DNA from: Monodelphis domestica
Taxonomy: Eukaryota > Chordata > Mammalia > Didelphimorphia > Didelphidae
Direction: 5' to 3'
NCBI RefSeq assembly: GCF_027887165.1
Contig: NC_077232.1
Location: 51,607,816-51,671,815, forward strand
Length of the DNA stretch: 64,000 nt
Below are positions 1-10,419 of this stretch, in pieces (position 1 is the stretch's first letter; every line of letters begins with the position of its first letter). The notes beneath the pieces were generated by a model. It was given only the letters and a program-made list of their open reading frames with translations, ran no database searches and was not told the DNA's origin. The position numbers were made by a program, and so were the translations under genes.

Positions 1-470
1 CTCTTGCATTGCTGATGATAGCCAGCTCATTTGCAGTTGGTCATCATATTTTATTGTTGTTACTGTGTACAACATTCTCTTGGTTCTGCTCAATTCACTT
101 TGCATCACGTCATATAAATATTTCCAGATTTCTTTGGATTATCTTGTTTGTCATTTCTTATAACAAATAGTTTCCCGTTACAAACATTTTTTGCAGCTTG
201 TTCCAGCCATTCTCCAATTGATGGATAGCCCATCAGTTTCCAATTCTTTGCCATCATAAAAAGAGCTGCTATAAATATTTTGGTAGAGGCAGGCCCTTTT
301 CTTTTTCTCTTTGATCTCTTTGGGATACAGACCTAGTAATGGGATTGATACATAAAAGGGAATGCAATTTGATGGAACTTTGGGCATGGTTCCAAATTGC
401 TCTCCAGAATGGTTGTAACTGTTCAAATTTCCATTAACATTTTATCAATATCACAATTTGTCACACGCGC
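1..470 (-). mobile_element. L1 LINE, 3' region, part 1 (marsupial L1/HAL1 type)
   Basis: The reverse strand carries the ORF2 end/3' region of marsupial L1: 'agctgctataaatattttgg', 'ccaattgatgg', 'ttctgctcaattcactttgcatca' (read in two pieces) and 'ggttgtaactgttc' in consensus order. The element runs off the left edge. It stops abruptly near 470, where a GC-rich block begins, and resumes at about 1215. Old and non-coding. Confidence 0.85.
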
Positions 471-600
471 ATCAGAAAGGGCACAGTGTCTTAAAGGACA
501 CGCGTTCAGATGGGTCACGTGTATCAGGTGTGACACACGTGCCAGAAAGGGCATCATGCGTGTCAGGAATGGCACTGTGTCAGATCGGTGATACCTGAAT
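465..600. repeat. Degenerate CpG-rich short repeats
   Basis: Imperfect repeats of 'cagaaagggca' and 'cacgcg/cacgtg' units, about 20-40 bp apart, occupy this stretch (for example near 471, 541 and 565). The CpG density is far above the neighbourhood. They lie between the L1 break and the LTR-like block, and may be part of the same inserted element. Confidence 0.5.
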
Positions 601-1004
601 AGGTATTCCCCTGCGGGGCCATCCTTCCACTCTGGGCTAAGGCATGGCTCGGCACCGCTCTCCTGATGTCTGAGTGCGGGTTGAATAAGGTTTCCGAGTC
701 AAGGAATAGTGAGAACCCGCAATTGGAAAATGACATTTAAGCCACACCCCACGTGGGAACAGAAGGGGAGACAATGACGTAATTATATATTCCCCAGCTT
801 CCGATGGCTGCAAAAACCTGTCCTTCCTCAGTGTTTATAGGCTCGCCGAGCCTCCTTCTCTCCCCGAGAATTCCAAGCCTGATATATACAAAGGCTGAGA
901 GCCAGCGGCGAGGGGAAAAGTGAATGGGATGCGAAAACAGTACGCATCTCTTTACAGCGGTCACAGGCCTCGACCAATCTGGAAAATAAAAAGGCTTCCT
1001 GACA
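561..1004. mobile_element. LTR-like fossil inserted in L1
   Basis: A 444-bp block bounded by a 9-bp terminal inverted repeat, TGTCAGGAA...TTCCTGACA, with TG/CA ends as in retroviral LTRs. It contains a CRE/TATA-like segment (tgacgtaattatatatt, about 775) and AATAAA near 986. It interrupts an L1 3' end. I see no clear target-site duplication and cannot fix orientation or family, so a solo LTR is only the best reading. A DNA transposon with the same ends is not excluded. Confidence 0.5.
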
Positions 1005-1214
1005 TGTGCTCCTCCCTGGTGGACAGCCTTCCCCATCGGAGAAATGAATAGATATTTGGATCTGGAAAAGTATCCAGAAAAATGGTATCCACCAAAAGAA
1101 ATACATGCATTTATGTATAATATGGCACATTCATACCCACATACATGCATGTATTTGCAGGCTAAACATATACACATATATTGCACATATCTGTGTATGT
1201 AATTTTTATTATAT

Positions 1215-1432
1215 CTTTTGACCATTTGTCAATTCTGTAATGCTTTTTTTCTTATAAGTTTTACTCAGTTCCCTATATACTTTGAGAAATGAGGACTTTT
1301 TTCAGTCACTTACTATATTTTCCCCTAATGTCTTATTTCCCTTCCAATTTTGTTTTTATTAGTTTTTTTTTTTGTGCAAAAATTTTTTTTTCATTCATAT
1401 AGTCAAAGTTACCTTTTTTAAAATCTTATAAC
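1215..1432 (-). mobile_element. L1 LINE, 3' region, part 2
   Basis: L1 homology resumes ('cttttgaccatttgtcaatt', 'actcagttccctatatac', 'tttgtgcaaaa'). About 170 bp of consensus between the two L1 parts is missing or replaced by the insert, so the event involved loss as well as insertion. Confidence 0.8.
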
Positions 1433-1473
1433 TCTGCGCCTCAGTCTTTGGATTTCAAAGCCACATGAGGGTA

Positions 1474-1614
1474 TATAAATCTAGCCTCAGACTCTTACTT
1501 GCTCTGTGATCTTATTTGCCTCAGGTTACTTATTTGTAAATTAGCTGGAGAAAGAAATGGCCAACCTCTTCAATAACTTTGCTAAGAAAACCCCAAATTG
1601 GGCAACATTATTAG
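1474..1614 (+). mobile_element. tRNA-derived marsupial SINE
   Basis: Sense body: 'tctagcctcagactcttact', 'gctggagaaagaaatggcc', 'tttgctaagaaaacccc'. 5' truncated. Confidence 0.8.
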
Positions 1615-1643
1615 GTCCTTTTCTTCCAAAGCCACTCAAACAG

Positions 1644-1646
<3 letters not shown>

Positions 1647-1676
<30 letters not shown>

Positions 1677-1680
1677 TATA
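1647..1680. repeat. (TA)n microsatellite
   Basis: About 15 TA units, continuing a TACATA stretch just after the SINE. Confidence 0.9.
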
Positions 1681-1739
1681 TGTCAATGGATTCATACATA
1701 CAAGTGTGTGTACATGTGTCACAGAAGTTTTTATTTTGA

Positions 1740-2460
1740 AAAATAATTATCTAGAAATTAGATGAGCCGTAGACCTCATACTTGCTTGGAAAAAGCATTT
1801 CTAAGAAAGTGAAATATGAATTTGGTATAATAATAAGAGAATAATATATTTTTTAGATTTTAATTCTCCCAGAAATACTGAGTAAACATAAATCTCAGGT
1901 GACTGAGATAAAACTTTTAGAACTTCTACATTTATCTAATAAACTCCTCAAGAAAGACACAGTCATTATTTCAAAATCCATATTCAATTCAGAAAGTAGA
2001 CTCAGAAATATTCAATTGAAAAAAGAAAATAGAGACACTGACTGCCTTTCTTGCTTTTAAATCAAAATGAGATAAATCAGCTTTTTTGAATCTGACATTG
2101 TATGCATCTTTTAGAAATTAAAGAATTTCTATTATAAGTTTGAAAAACTTTATAAAATTGGGAATCTTTTAAAGGCTTTAAAGTAGAAACTCAAAGGAAT
2201 AGATATCATCTATTTGGTAATGGTCTCTAAGAGTGAAATTCTCACTATTTGACCCTTGAAATCATTTCTATTTCATAAATGTGGTAAGTCTGGAACATTC
2301 CATTCATATGAGAATATTGGGGGGGAAAGAGAATAATTTAACAATCTTAAAAAGTTATTTTTAAATTGTTGAGACATTATAGAAATATGAAGAACTCTAA
2401 GATGTCATATAATTTTGTCTTATAAATCAATTCTTAAGACCGATTTATGATTGGAAGTAA
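1740..2460. other. AT-rich stretch, nothing recognised
   Basis: No repeat family, splice-framed exon or RNA gene could be recognised. The sequence is AT-rich and CpG-poor. Confidence 0.6.
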
Positions 2461-2464
2461 ACTT

Positions 2465-2610
2465 TGAGGACATTGAATCAAACTCCCTCATTTTTACGGA
2501 AGAAGTATATCAGGTTCAGAAGACAGAATGACTTGCCCATCATAATAGTGTGGAATAGTGTCAGAATTTGAATCTGAATCCCATTCTTCAAACTGTATTG
2601 GCTACTTATT
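2465..2610 (-). mobile_element. MIR/THER-type CORE-SINE
   Basis: Antisense MIR order: 'cctcatttttacggaagaag', 'gacttgcccatcataata', 'gaatttgaatctgaatccc'. Confidence 0.65.
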
Positions 2611-2619
2611 GTCTCCAAA

Positions 2620-3130
2620 ATAAATTATAAAATGCTCTGTTTAGCATTTAAAGTCCTCCATAACTTAACCCCTTCCTACCTTTCCAGGCTACTTACACGT
2701 TACACCTTGATACTTACTTTTCACTGTAGTAACACTGGCCACTTGGACATTCCATGAATAAAACCCTTCATCTGATGGCTCCAGGCATTTTCTCTGGTTT
2801 TTCTATATGCATGGAATGCTTGCCCATCTCCTTTCTACAAAGCTTGCTTCAAGTCCTAAATAATATCTCTTTTTTCTTACTGGAAGCCTTCTCCAATGCC
2901 TCTTAATTCTAGTGCCTCTATCTTATTTATGACTTCCTTTTTTTACTCTATGTGTAATTTCCTTTGTGCACTTTTGTTTTCATGTTGTTTTCCCATTAGT
3001 GTCAAGGAGTCTTCAATTCTTTCAAGTTGTATGTGTGTGTATGTGTGTGTGTGTCTCCAGTCTAGAACACAGGAAAAACTTATTAAATGTTTATTTATTG
3101 ATAGAATATCATTTGTCAGTGACATGAAGG
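2620..3130 (+). mobile_element. L2 LINE 3' region
   Basis: Sense L2 landmarks in order: 'tggctacttattgtctccaa', 'catttaaagtcctccataac', 'tgcatggaatgcttgccc', 'ggaagccttctcc', then the 3' tail 'cttattaaatgtttatttattga'. A short TG microsatellite (about 3028-3054) lies inside the tail. Confidence 0.75.
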
Positions 3131-3254
3131 ATGTCAGAGAGAAGAGATAGACTAGAGACATCAAGAGCAATTATAAGGTTGAACCAGGGTGGCTGCAATG
3201 GGAAGGGAAAGAAGTCAAATGCAAAATTCTTCTGGGGAAAACATAAGCAGGATA

Positions 3255-3428
3255 GTAGAATAAAAAGAACATTGAACTTGAAGAAAGAGGACCTGATTTC
3301 AACTCCTACTTTGGTCACTTTGGCAACTTCAACTAATCATGTTACCTCTATTGGACTCAATGTCTTCATGTGAGAAAGCAATGGTTTGGTCCTGCTGATT
3401 TCTAGGGTTCTTTCTATCTTTGAACTCA
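3255..3428 (+). mobile_element. MIR/THER-type CORE-SINE
   Basis: Sense body: 'gaacttgaagaaagaggacc', 'tttcaactcctactttggtc', and the 3' 'ctgatttctagggttctttc' ending. Confidence 0.65.
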
Positions 3429-3842
3429 GAGCCTGATTTTCTTGAGTGGGTGATAGATAAAATTATAACTGATTTCAAGATCACAAGCCTGGAAAATACT
3501 ATGACAACTCATTATGTGCATTGCTCTAAAATAAGGGATTTTATAATAATCGATTTCTGCACAAAAGTTGTTCATCAGCTGCTCTACTCAGCAATTTTGT
3601 GTTATTTGAAAACTGTAAGTTATTTAAAAAAAAAACATATTTGACCCACTTTATACCGAATCTTTTTAGAATCTTATAAAAGTCAGTTGGACCCAAAGCA
3701 CTATTAAAATCAAAAGAAGTTACTTATACAAACCTAATCCACAAAAATTGAGAGCTTTGTGGATATGTGCATATTTATAGATCTACATACATGTATAGCA
3801 TATATAGGGGATAACACATATGTATACATACACACACGACCC

Positions 3843-4068
3843 TTTGTTGTTGTTCAGTTGTGTTTGGCTCTTCCTAACCCTGTGGATCAATTGTTTATGG
3901 TGTTTCTTTGGCAAAGATACAGGAGTAATTTGCCATGTCCAGTTTTAGGCAAAGATTAAGTCACTTTCCCAGGAGGTCATACATCTATTAAGTATCTGAG
4001 GTTAGATTTGAACTCTTGTCTTTCTGACTCCAGTCCTAGTGCTCTATCCACTGCACCGCCTAGTTTCT
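3843..4068 (-). mobile_element. tRNA-derived marsupial SINE, near full length
   Basis: Antisense and complete in layout: 'gttgttgttcagttgtg' tail side, 'tttggcaaagatacaggag' middle, and the tRNA-like head 'gctctatccactgcaccgcc' on the right. The A/B-box region belongs to the SINE head; this is not a tRNA gene. Confidence 0.88.
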
Positions 4069-4194
4069 GTGTATGTGTGTATATTTAACATACATGTGTG
4101 TTCTCAATTGCAGTGTGTGTGTACATATAAAATCAATACAAACACACGTTGTTCCAAGAATCTTTTTTTCAATTTTAAACTTTACTAGCTTAAA

Positions 4195-4455
4195 TGACAA
4201 AGTATAAACAAATTTTGAATTGTAGACTGTCAAGTTGGAGGGGACCCCTAAGGACATCTATGCCAACTCAAGCTTGTAAGGAAATTTACACTACAACATC
4301 CCCACCTAGACTTCATGTGAAACTCTCTGATGATGGGGAACTCAGTCCTTAGTTAGGATTTCTATCGCTTTGCTTAAAAGTCTTAATTGCCAGTACATAT
4401 TTCTTTATAATGCATCAAGTATGTGTATAGGCATGTAGATATCACATATGTACAA
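4195..4455 (-). mobile_element. CR1/L3 LINE 3' fragment, copy 1
   Basis: Contains the antisense CR1-type 3' end 'tgaattgtagactgtcaagt tggagggga' and downstream 'tgctt aaaagtcttaattgcc'. It is close in sequence to the block at 5138-5380. Confidence 0.6.
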
Positions 4456-5137
4456 AAATGCATCTATAAGTGCATCTGTGTATATATCCAAAAAGGGAAT
4501 GTATATATGATGTATGTGCATGCCTATGTGTAAAAAGGGTTTAGGATGGATCATCTTAGCACATCATATTGATCTTTTTTTATTCTCCCTTTTTTCTAAT
4601 TTTTTTCTACTTTTTTTATTCTACTATAGCAATTTCCTTTAAAAGCCCCGAAGATTAGATAGATAAGTCCATGGTCTGATGTCTTCTTGTCAACATCTCT
4701 GATGATTGGACAGCCATAAGGATAACATGACAAGCGTTTGTAACCAGATTAAACTTGAACTGGATATAAAATAGAGACCCTGATAAGAACACATATTAAT
4801 AATCTTGCTAGAGCTCTCACTCTCCCGGGGCCCTCTGGACACTGCCCTTTATATTTTCTGCTAGCCTTTTCCCAATATCTTCTATTTCTCCTAGAAACTA
4901 GAGCTTTAGAAGTAGATGGGGACACAAATATTTCCAGTGTAAAGCTATGGAAATTCACCTAATATAATATATGAAGATTAAGAAAGAAAAGCTCAGAGAA
5001 GAAAGTAAGCTATCCTAGGCAATATGCATGTAAAACAGCAGAGCCAGATCCTCTGATATCTACTCTGCCATGTTTTATCCTATCGCACTACCACACCATA
5101 ATTTCTTCATCTTTGTCTTTTGCGCTAAACATAATGT

Positions 5138-5580
5138 TTTGAATTATAGACTGTCAAGTTGGAAGGGACCCCTCCGGATACCTGTGCCGACTTGAGCTTG
5201 TAAGGAAATTTACAACATCCCCAACAGGTGATTGCCCAGACTTCACATGAAACTCTCTGATGAAGGGAACTCACTACTTATTAAGGATTTCTATTCCTTT
5301 GCTTAAAAGTCTTAATTGCTAGCACATATTTCTTTTTAATGAGTCAGAATGTACTTCCCTTTTTGAACATCAGTAGATTATAGTTTTGTCTTCTGGTACC
5401 AAGTAAAATAAGTCTCATCTTTCTTCCACATTAGTAACTTTCATATATTGGAAAACTACAATTATCGTCTCCCATAAGAATTCTCTTTACAGACTAAATA
5501 TCTCCAATATATATTCAGCATCCCACCCAGCCTTTTCTACTTCCTCTGGATATATTCTAGCTTTAATTAAATTCCATCAT
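5138..5580 (-). mobile_element. CR1/L3 LINE 3' fragment, copy 2
   Basis: Same family as 4195-4455 but longer. It continues through 'gtcttctggtaccaagtaa', 'gtctcccataagaattctc' and 'ttcctctggatatattctag', which follow the remembered CR1/L3 antisense consensus order (tgtcttctgg..., tcctctggacac...). Confidence 0.65.
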
Positions 5581-5584
5581 GGCA

Positions 5585-5830
5585 CCTAAGAGGGTGAGTC
5601 CTGAATTTGAAGCATAAGAGACACAAGTTTGAAGCCCAACCTCAGATATTCATGAATCATGTAACCCAAGATAAATTACTTAACCTCTATCAACCTCAAT
5701 TTCCTCATCTGTAAATTGCTGATAAAAATAGTACTTACTAGACAGAGATGTCACGAACAAATAAGATAATAAATGCAAAACACTTTGCAAATTTTTAAAG
5801 CATTATGTAGATATTAACTGTCATTTATAT
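5585..5830 (+). mobile_element. MIR/THER1-type CORE-SINE, near full length
   Basis: Sense: 'acaagtttgaagcccaacc', 'tcaatttcctcatctgtaaa', and the 3' end 'aaaacactttgcaaatttt'. A (TA)n run (about 5834-5856) follows directly. Confidence 0.75.
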
Positions 5831-5844
5831 GCTACTATATATAT

Positions 5845-6075
5845 ATATATATATATTATATATAACACTTATCATGTGCCAGGCATTATGCTAAGCACTT
5901 CTCAGTTATCATTTCATTTGACCCTCATAGCAACCTTTGGAATTGTTGCTATTATTATCCCCATTTTGTAGATGAGGAGACTAAGGCAAACAGAGGCTGT
6001 GAGTGATTCAGAGTCATAAGGCTATCAAGTTTTTGAGGCCAGGAACTCATTTCTTCCTGAGTCTAGACCCAGCAC
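5845..6075 (-). mobile_element. MIR-type CORE-SINE
   Basis: Antisense order: 'gtgccaggcattatgctaag', 'tttgaccctcatagcaacc', 'ccccattttgtagatgagga', 'ggaactcatttcttcctgag'. Confidence 0.7.
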
Positions 6076-6149
6076 TAAAAAATAATGATAAAATAGCACA
6101 AAAACATTTATTAGGTATCTACTATGTGCAAGCCATGTGTTAAGAATAA

Positions 6150-6265
6150 TAAGAAAGCTAATTGTTAGCATATATTTCTTTATAATAAGTCAACATGTAT
6201 TTCCCTTGAGGATCACCAGTAGATTGTATTTTTGCCCTAAAGAAAGACAGAATAGAATCCTAAAA
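6150..6265 (-). mobile_element. CR1/L3 LINE fragment, copy 3
   Basis: Repeats the middle of the 5138-5580 block ('ttgttagcatatatttcttt', 'cagtagattgtatttttg'). Same orientation as the other two copies within 2 kb. Confidence 0.55.
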
Positions 6266-6864
6266 TAGAAAGAGTCCTTATATGCCCTGACTCTAGAAGT
6301 TATGAATAGAGATAAGGAAATATGAGGTAAATTAAGGGGAAATTTTTCACTAAAAAATGAAGATGGAAGAAAACCCACAAATTCTTCAATAGAGGAATCG
6401 TATCTATTCTGAAACTTGAAGAAGGAGCAAGAAATTAATAAGGATTCATTAAGCACCCACTGTGCACCAAGCATTTAGCACAGTGCCTGACGTAGGCATA
6501 AAGTAATAATAAATAATAAATAAATAAATGCTATTTCCTTCTTTCCTATAAAGCAATGGTAATACAAAATGAAAATGGATCAGTTTCTATTTAAAAAAAA
6601 AAATATCAGAGCTATAGTTTAGGAGCTCCCAGAGTAGAGAGTTTATGCTAAAATGTATGACATCATTAAAGACAGATAGCTGTCTCTGTAAGAGGCTGGT
6701 GAAGTCTTGAGGTTGGTTAATTGTCTTCTATAATTTAGCTAAAAAATGTGAAACCACCTGAGTTTCTAGAGGGACCATAATAACTGCCAAATATGATTGA
6801 GCATTCACACATTTATTTTCATGACTTTTATGGGTACTCCTGGGATATAGTTCTCAACAAATAT

Positions 6865-7010
6865 CTGTTGATGAATGAGAAAATCAACAAGCATTTCTTA
6901 AGTGCCTACTATATGTCAAATATAGTGCTAGGTACTTGAAATATAAAGACAAAGGGGAAACAATGGCTGCTATCAAGGAGTTCACATTTTAACAGGGCAA
7001 CAGCACAAAT
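6865..7010 (-). mobile_element. L2 LINE 3' end
   Basis: Antisense L2 tail: 'aacaagcatttcttaagtgc', 'tcaaggagttcacatttt'. Interrupted on the right by the GA array. Confidence 0.65.
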
Positions 7011-7019
7011 ATATATATG

Positions 7020-7122
<103 letters not shown>

Positions 7123-7204
7123 GGGGACAAAGAACTAGAAGATGGGAGGACAACAACTACTGATTAAACTGGGTCCTGAAGTAAATCATGGATTCCAAAA
7201 GGCA

Positions 7205-7400
7205 CAGATAATTAGACTGAGGGAGCTAGTTGGTAAAGTTGATCTAGTATCTGGACTGAGTTCAAATCCTGATTTGTGAAAATCCATACTATGTCACCCT
7301 AGGCAAGTGAAACCCTCTGAATTTCTGTATAAAAAATTAGGAGGTTGGACTGAATAGATTCAAAAATCCCTTCCAGATCTAAAATCAATGATCCTGTAAT
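7205..7400 (+). mobile_element. MIR/THER-type CORE-SINE
   Basis: Sense: 'gactgagttcaaatcctgat', 'caccctaggcaagtgaaacc', and the 3' end 'aaaatcccttccagatctaa'. Confidence 0.7.
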
Positions 7401-7429
7401 TCTAGGCACTGGGGGGCCAGTGAGTATAA

Positions 7430-7830
7430 AACTATCTCTCAAAGGAAAGAAAGAGAGATTGCCAGTTTGGTCAGAAAGAGTGTACAGAGTTGAATAATGT
7501 GTGAAATGGCTGTCAAGATTGGAAAGGTTCAGTCTAAGGCAATCTATTTGATCCTGGAGGTAATAGGGATCCAAAAGAGTTTATTAAATAGAAGAATATT
7601 ATATTTAAGACAAACACTTTAGTAGCAGTTTGGAGGGCAGGAATAAAGAGAGAATTGAAGAAAGAAGACCAATTAGGATACAATGCTATAGACTAGACCA
7701 GAGATAATGATGACTTGATCTAGGTTATATGGTCCTTATGAGAGTCTGATGAATGGATGGCAATAGCAAAGGATATAGCAAGTATCTGGAGATACAATTA
7801 TTGTTTGTATGTAGAGAGTATGAGTTTGTG
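7430..7830 (-). mobile_element. L2 LINE fragment
   Basis: Antisense L2 ORF2-region wording: 'tttgatcctggaggtaatag', 'agaccaattaggatacaatg', 'gatgaatggatggcaatag'. Reverse-complementing the remembered L2 consensus gives the same order. Confidence 0.55.
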
Positions 7831-7879
7831 GATTAAGTCAAAATTATGGATCCAGGTGGAATAATGGTGCCATCCTTGA

Positions 7880-8120
7880 CAACAAAAACTACTATTTATA
7901 CAGCATTGTATAGTTTTTTTCACACTTTACACATTTGATGTTCATACCAGTCCTAAGATATGAGTGCTATTATTTCTCCCATTTCAAAGATTTTTTTTAA
8001 AAGCTAAGGCTAAAAGAGGTTAAATAATTTCTTTATGATCACACAGTTATTAAGTGTCTGAGATAAAATTTGAACTCAGATCTTCTAGACCCTAAGGATT
8101 TCAGATACTCTGTAGTCATC
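7880..8120 (-). mobile_element. MIR/THER-type CORE-SINE
   Basis: Antisense: 'agcattgtatagttttttt', 'ttatttctcccatttcaaag', 'gatcacacagttattaagtg', 'tttgaactcagatcttctag'. Confidence 0.75.
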
Positions 8121-8604
8121 TTACTTTCTTATTTTTATGGCTATATTATCCCTGCCTGGTTTTGCACATTTTGAACATTGTTTGGGGTTCCTTTTTCACT
8201 TAGTCATTCACACTTTCATAGACTGCCTAACTCAAATTCCAGTTCTTTATCTATAATGGCACCATGCCATTTAACTGCCAAGAAAAAGGAATTCTGGGCA
8301 AAGGTGAGAAGGAAGCCACAAGTGGACCTTATTCCCCTAAAAATGGCAATTTCTCATAATCCTCTGACAATGCTGACTGGCATAAATGGAGCCTCTGTTT
8401 ATACCTGAAGTGTGAGTATACATTAGAAGATAGTTAGGGGAAGTATGGAATCATACCGTTGGCAACAAACTAACCAACTGAAACTAATCAAAGAATAATT
8501 GCAATCTAATTCTTGTCCCATCAAGATCTTTCCTTCTGAAACATTAGGTAGGCTATTAGTTAGAAACACTAACTAATATTAGTACGTAGGAGGGACAGAA
8601 CATA

Positions 8605-8795
8605 ATAGGATAGTTCAGAGGAATGGAGAAATTGTTTCTTCCTGGAGTAGGGCAGAAGAAGGATCATAAAGGATCGTAAAGATATTCAAATGTCAAACAG
8701 GTTTTATCTTTAATCTCAGAGCAATAAGGAGCCTTTGGAGTTTAATGAATAGGAAAGTTTTAAATCTAGATCAGAATAGTTATCCAAATGATTTT
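8605..8795 (-). mobile_element. L2 LINE fragment
   Basis: Antisense: 'ggagcctttggagtttaatg' parallels the L2 segment also seen at 7430-7830. Confidence 0.45.
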
Positions 8796-8839
8796 GCTAC
8801 CCTTAATCTCTGATTATAATGTATACTACAAATCAAAAT

Positions 8840-8985
8840 AATCTTCCTCACAGAAGGATCTAATCCCATTATTGCAAATTTAACAGTGTGGCATTCAAAG
8901 CCATCCCAAATATGATTCCACTTTGTCTCTCTGGCTTTAAGTCACATTACTTCTCTTCACATATTTGATGTTCTCTCAAAACAAA
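8840..8985 (+). mobile_element. L2 LINE fragment
   Basis: Sense: 'ggcattcaaagccatcccaa', 'actttgtctctctggctt'. Confidence 0.5.
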
Positions 8986-9004
8986 TGCTCACCACTCAAA
9001 GAGG

Positions 9005-9135
9005 ACACAATAATGATATGAGTTCCTATATTCAGGGAGCACTTTGAAATTTTCATATCATATGTTTTAAAAAAAAGAAAGCAACTATGTCTGAAGCTGA
9101 AGGTGTGATTTTTATCCAGGCCACACAGTCACTAA
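9005..9135 (-). mobile_element. MIR-type fragment
   Basis: Antisense 'atgagttcctatattcaggg ...gccacacagtcactaaaa', old and weak. Confidence 0.4.
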
Positions 9136-9214
9136 AATGAGAATTAGTTTCCCAATAAAATCCTCTCCTTTCTCATTTCCCAATGAAATTTCTTCTAACC
9201 TTTCTCCTATGGTC

Positions 9215-9390
9215 CAGGATTTATAGTTACAAAGAACCTGAGATCAGCTACTCCATTTCTTTTATTTTTCAAAAGAGGTAATTAAGATCCAATGGGATAA
9301 AGCCCAAGAATATATAGGTAATACACAGCAGAGAGCCAGGATTCAAATGTAAATGTGTTTATTCTAATTCCACTGACTTTCCATCTAACT
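9215..9390 (-). mobile_element. MIR-type CORE-SINE
   Basis: Antisense: 'agaacctgagatcagctact', 'gagagccaggattcaaatgt'. Confidence 0.6.
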
Positions 9391-9394
9391 AGTT

Positions 9395-9485
9395 TATCAA
9401 TTGACATCCTGCCTACCAATCAAGCCTGACAAGTCCTCCTCTCATGAAGTTTTCCCTTATTCCTCTAGTCAGAACTGGCATTTCC
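9395..9485 (+). mobile_element. L2 LINE fragment
   Basis: Sense: 'gtcctcctctcatgaagttt', 'ccttattcctctagtcagaa'. Confidence 0.4.
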
Positions 9486-9728
9486 TTTCCCATAAATCAG
9501 GTATTCCTAACCTGGAATTCATGAACTTCAAGAGATAGGGGGCAGAGGATAGAACAGGGGTCCCCAAACTATGGCCTGCAGTCACATGTGCCCCCCCTAA
9601 GGCCATTTATCCAGCTCCCACCACACTTCCAGAAGGGGCACCTCTTTCACTGGTGGTCAGTAAGAGGAGAACTGTATGTCATGATGCACAAAGAGAGGTG
9701 TCACTCATATACAGTACTACTTCCGGTG

Positions 9729-9801
9729 ACATAATCCTTTGTGTGGCACCTTGTTCTGAGAGTAACTGAACAAGAACAAGGCGCCTTGCAAAGGATTATG
9801 T
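9729..9801. repeat. Internal foldback 1 of the hAT element
   Basis: Arms of 28 bp at 9729-9756 and 9774-9801 are complementary with about 3-4 mismatches, around a 17-nt loop. The outer part ('acataatccttt' / 'aaaggattatgt') is perfect. Confidence 0.85.
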
Positions 9802-9860
9802 GGCTGCACAATGGAAGATGTCAGCATGGTGAGCAGTGATCTGGGGGAGGGGATTCTGCC

Positions 9861-9972
9861 CTGTGTATACTGCTGTCCAGTATAATGGTGGCAGTGATGA
9901 GCCTGTGCAAAGTGTGACAGGCCCATCACAGCCAGCACTGCAGCCTCCCCTATCCCAGACAGCAGTATACAG
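9861..9972. repeat. Internal foldback 2 of the hAT element (nested)
   Basis: Outer arms 9861-9876 and 9957-9972 ('tatactgctgt' / 'acagcagtata') enclose an inner stem, 9894-9906 with 9917-9929 ('gtgatgagcctgt' / 'acaggcccatcac'). Together they form a long cruciform-capable structure. Confidence 0.8.
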
Positions 9973-10419
9973 ATTTGTTCAATTTTATTTTTTTTATAGT
10001 CTGGTCCTCCAATGGTCTGAGGGACAATGAACTGGCCCCCTGTGTAAAAAGTTTGGGGACCCCTGGGATAGACAGATGGATAGACAAAATGATTTATAGA
10101 TAGGAAACTGGATTTTAGTATAGTTGATTTCTTTTATATTTTATAATAACGTTTATGCTAAATTTTATAAATCCTACTTTATGATAGAGGTGTGCATTTA
10201 AAACCCCTTTTCCTGAAAAAAATGGTCCACATGTTTCACTAGACAGTCAACAGCATCCATGACACATGTAAAAAGATGAGACCTTTGTTCCAAATTCTCC
10301 CATTGCTCTAGTAGTTTCATGACATGTGTAGAACAATGACTTTAGAGAAAGAAAAACATAGTTTTAGCTCCTGCCTCAAAAGCATATATAGCTAGTCTTA
10401 GCAGCCTTAACTTTAAGAG

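Larger units (their letters stand above)
9555..10065. mobile_element. Non-autonomous hAT transposon, 511 bp
   Basis: The terminal inverted repeats CAGGGGTCCCCAAACT match perfectly over 16 bp, and imperfectly beyond. They are flanked by an 8-bp target duplication, GGATAGAA (9547-9554) and GGATAGAC (10066-10073), with one mismatch. Both the 8-bp duplication and the CAGGGG ends are hAT hallmarks. I see no transposase coding, so it was mobilised in trans. Two internal foldbacks occupy much of the body (9729-9801 and 9861-9972). It is relatively young, given the near-perfect ends. Confidence 0.93.

Noticed and set aside
737-1225. A 162-codon reverse-strand frame.
   Set aside because: It crosses the LTR-like insert boundary into unrelated flank and has no recognisable domain.
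3843-4068. tRNA genes at this and the other SINE heads (14098, 16330, 16898, 30252, 39215, 40585, 48354).
   Set aside because: All are heads of multi-copy SINEs with the same body and tail; none folds with a proper anticodon arm as an isolated gene.
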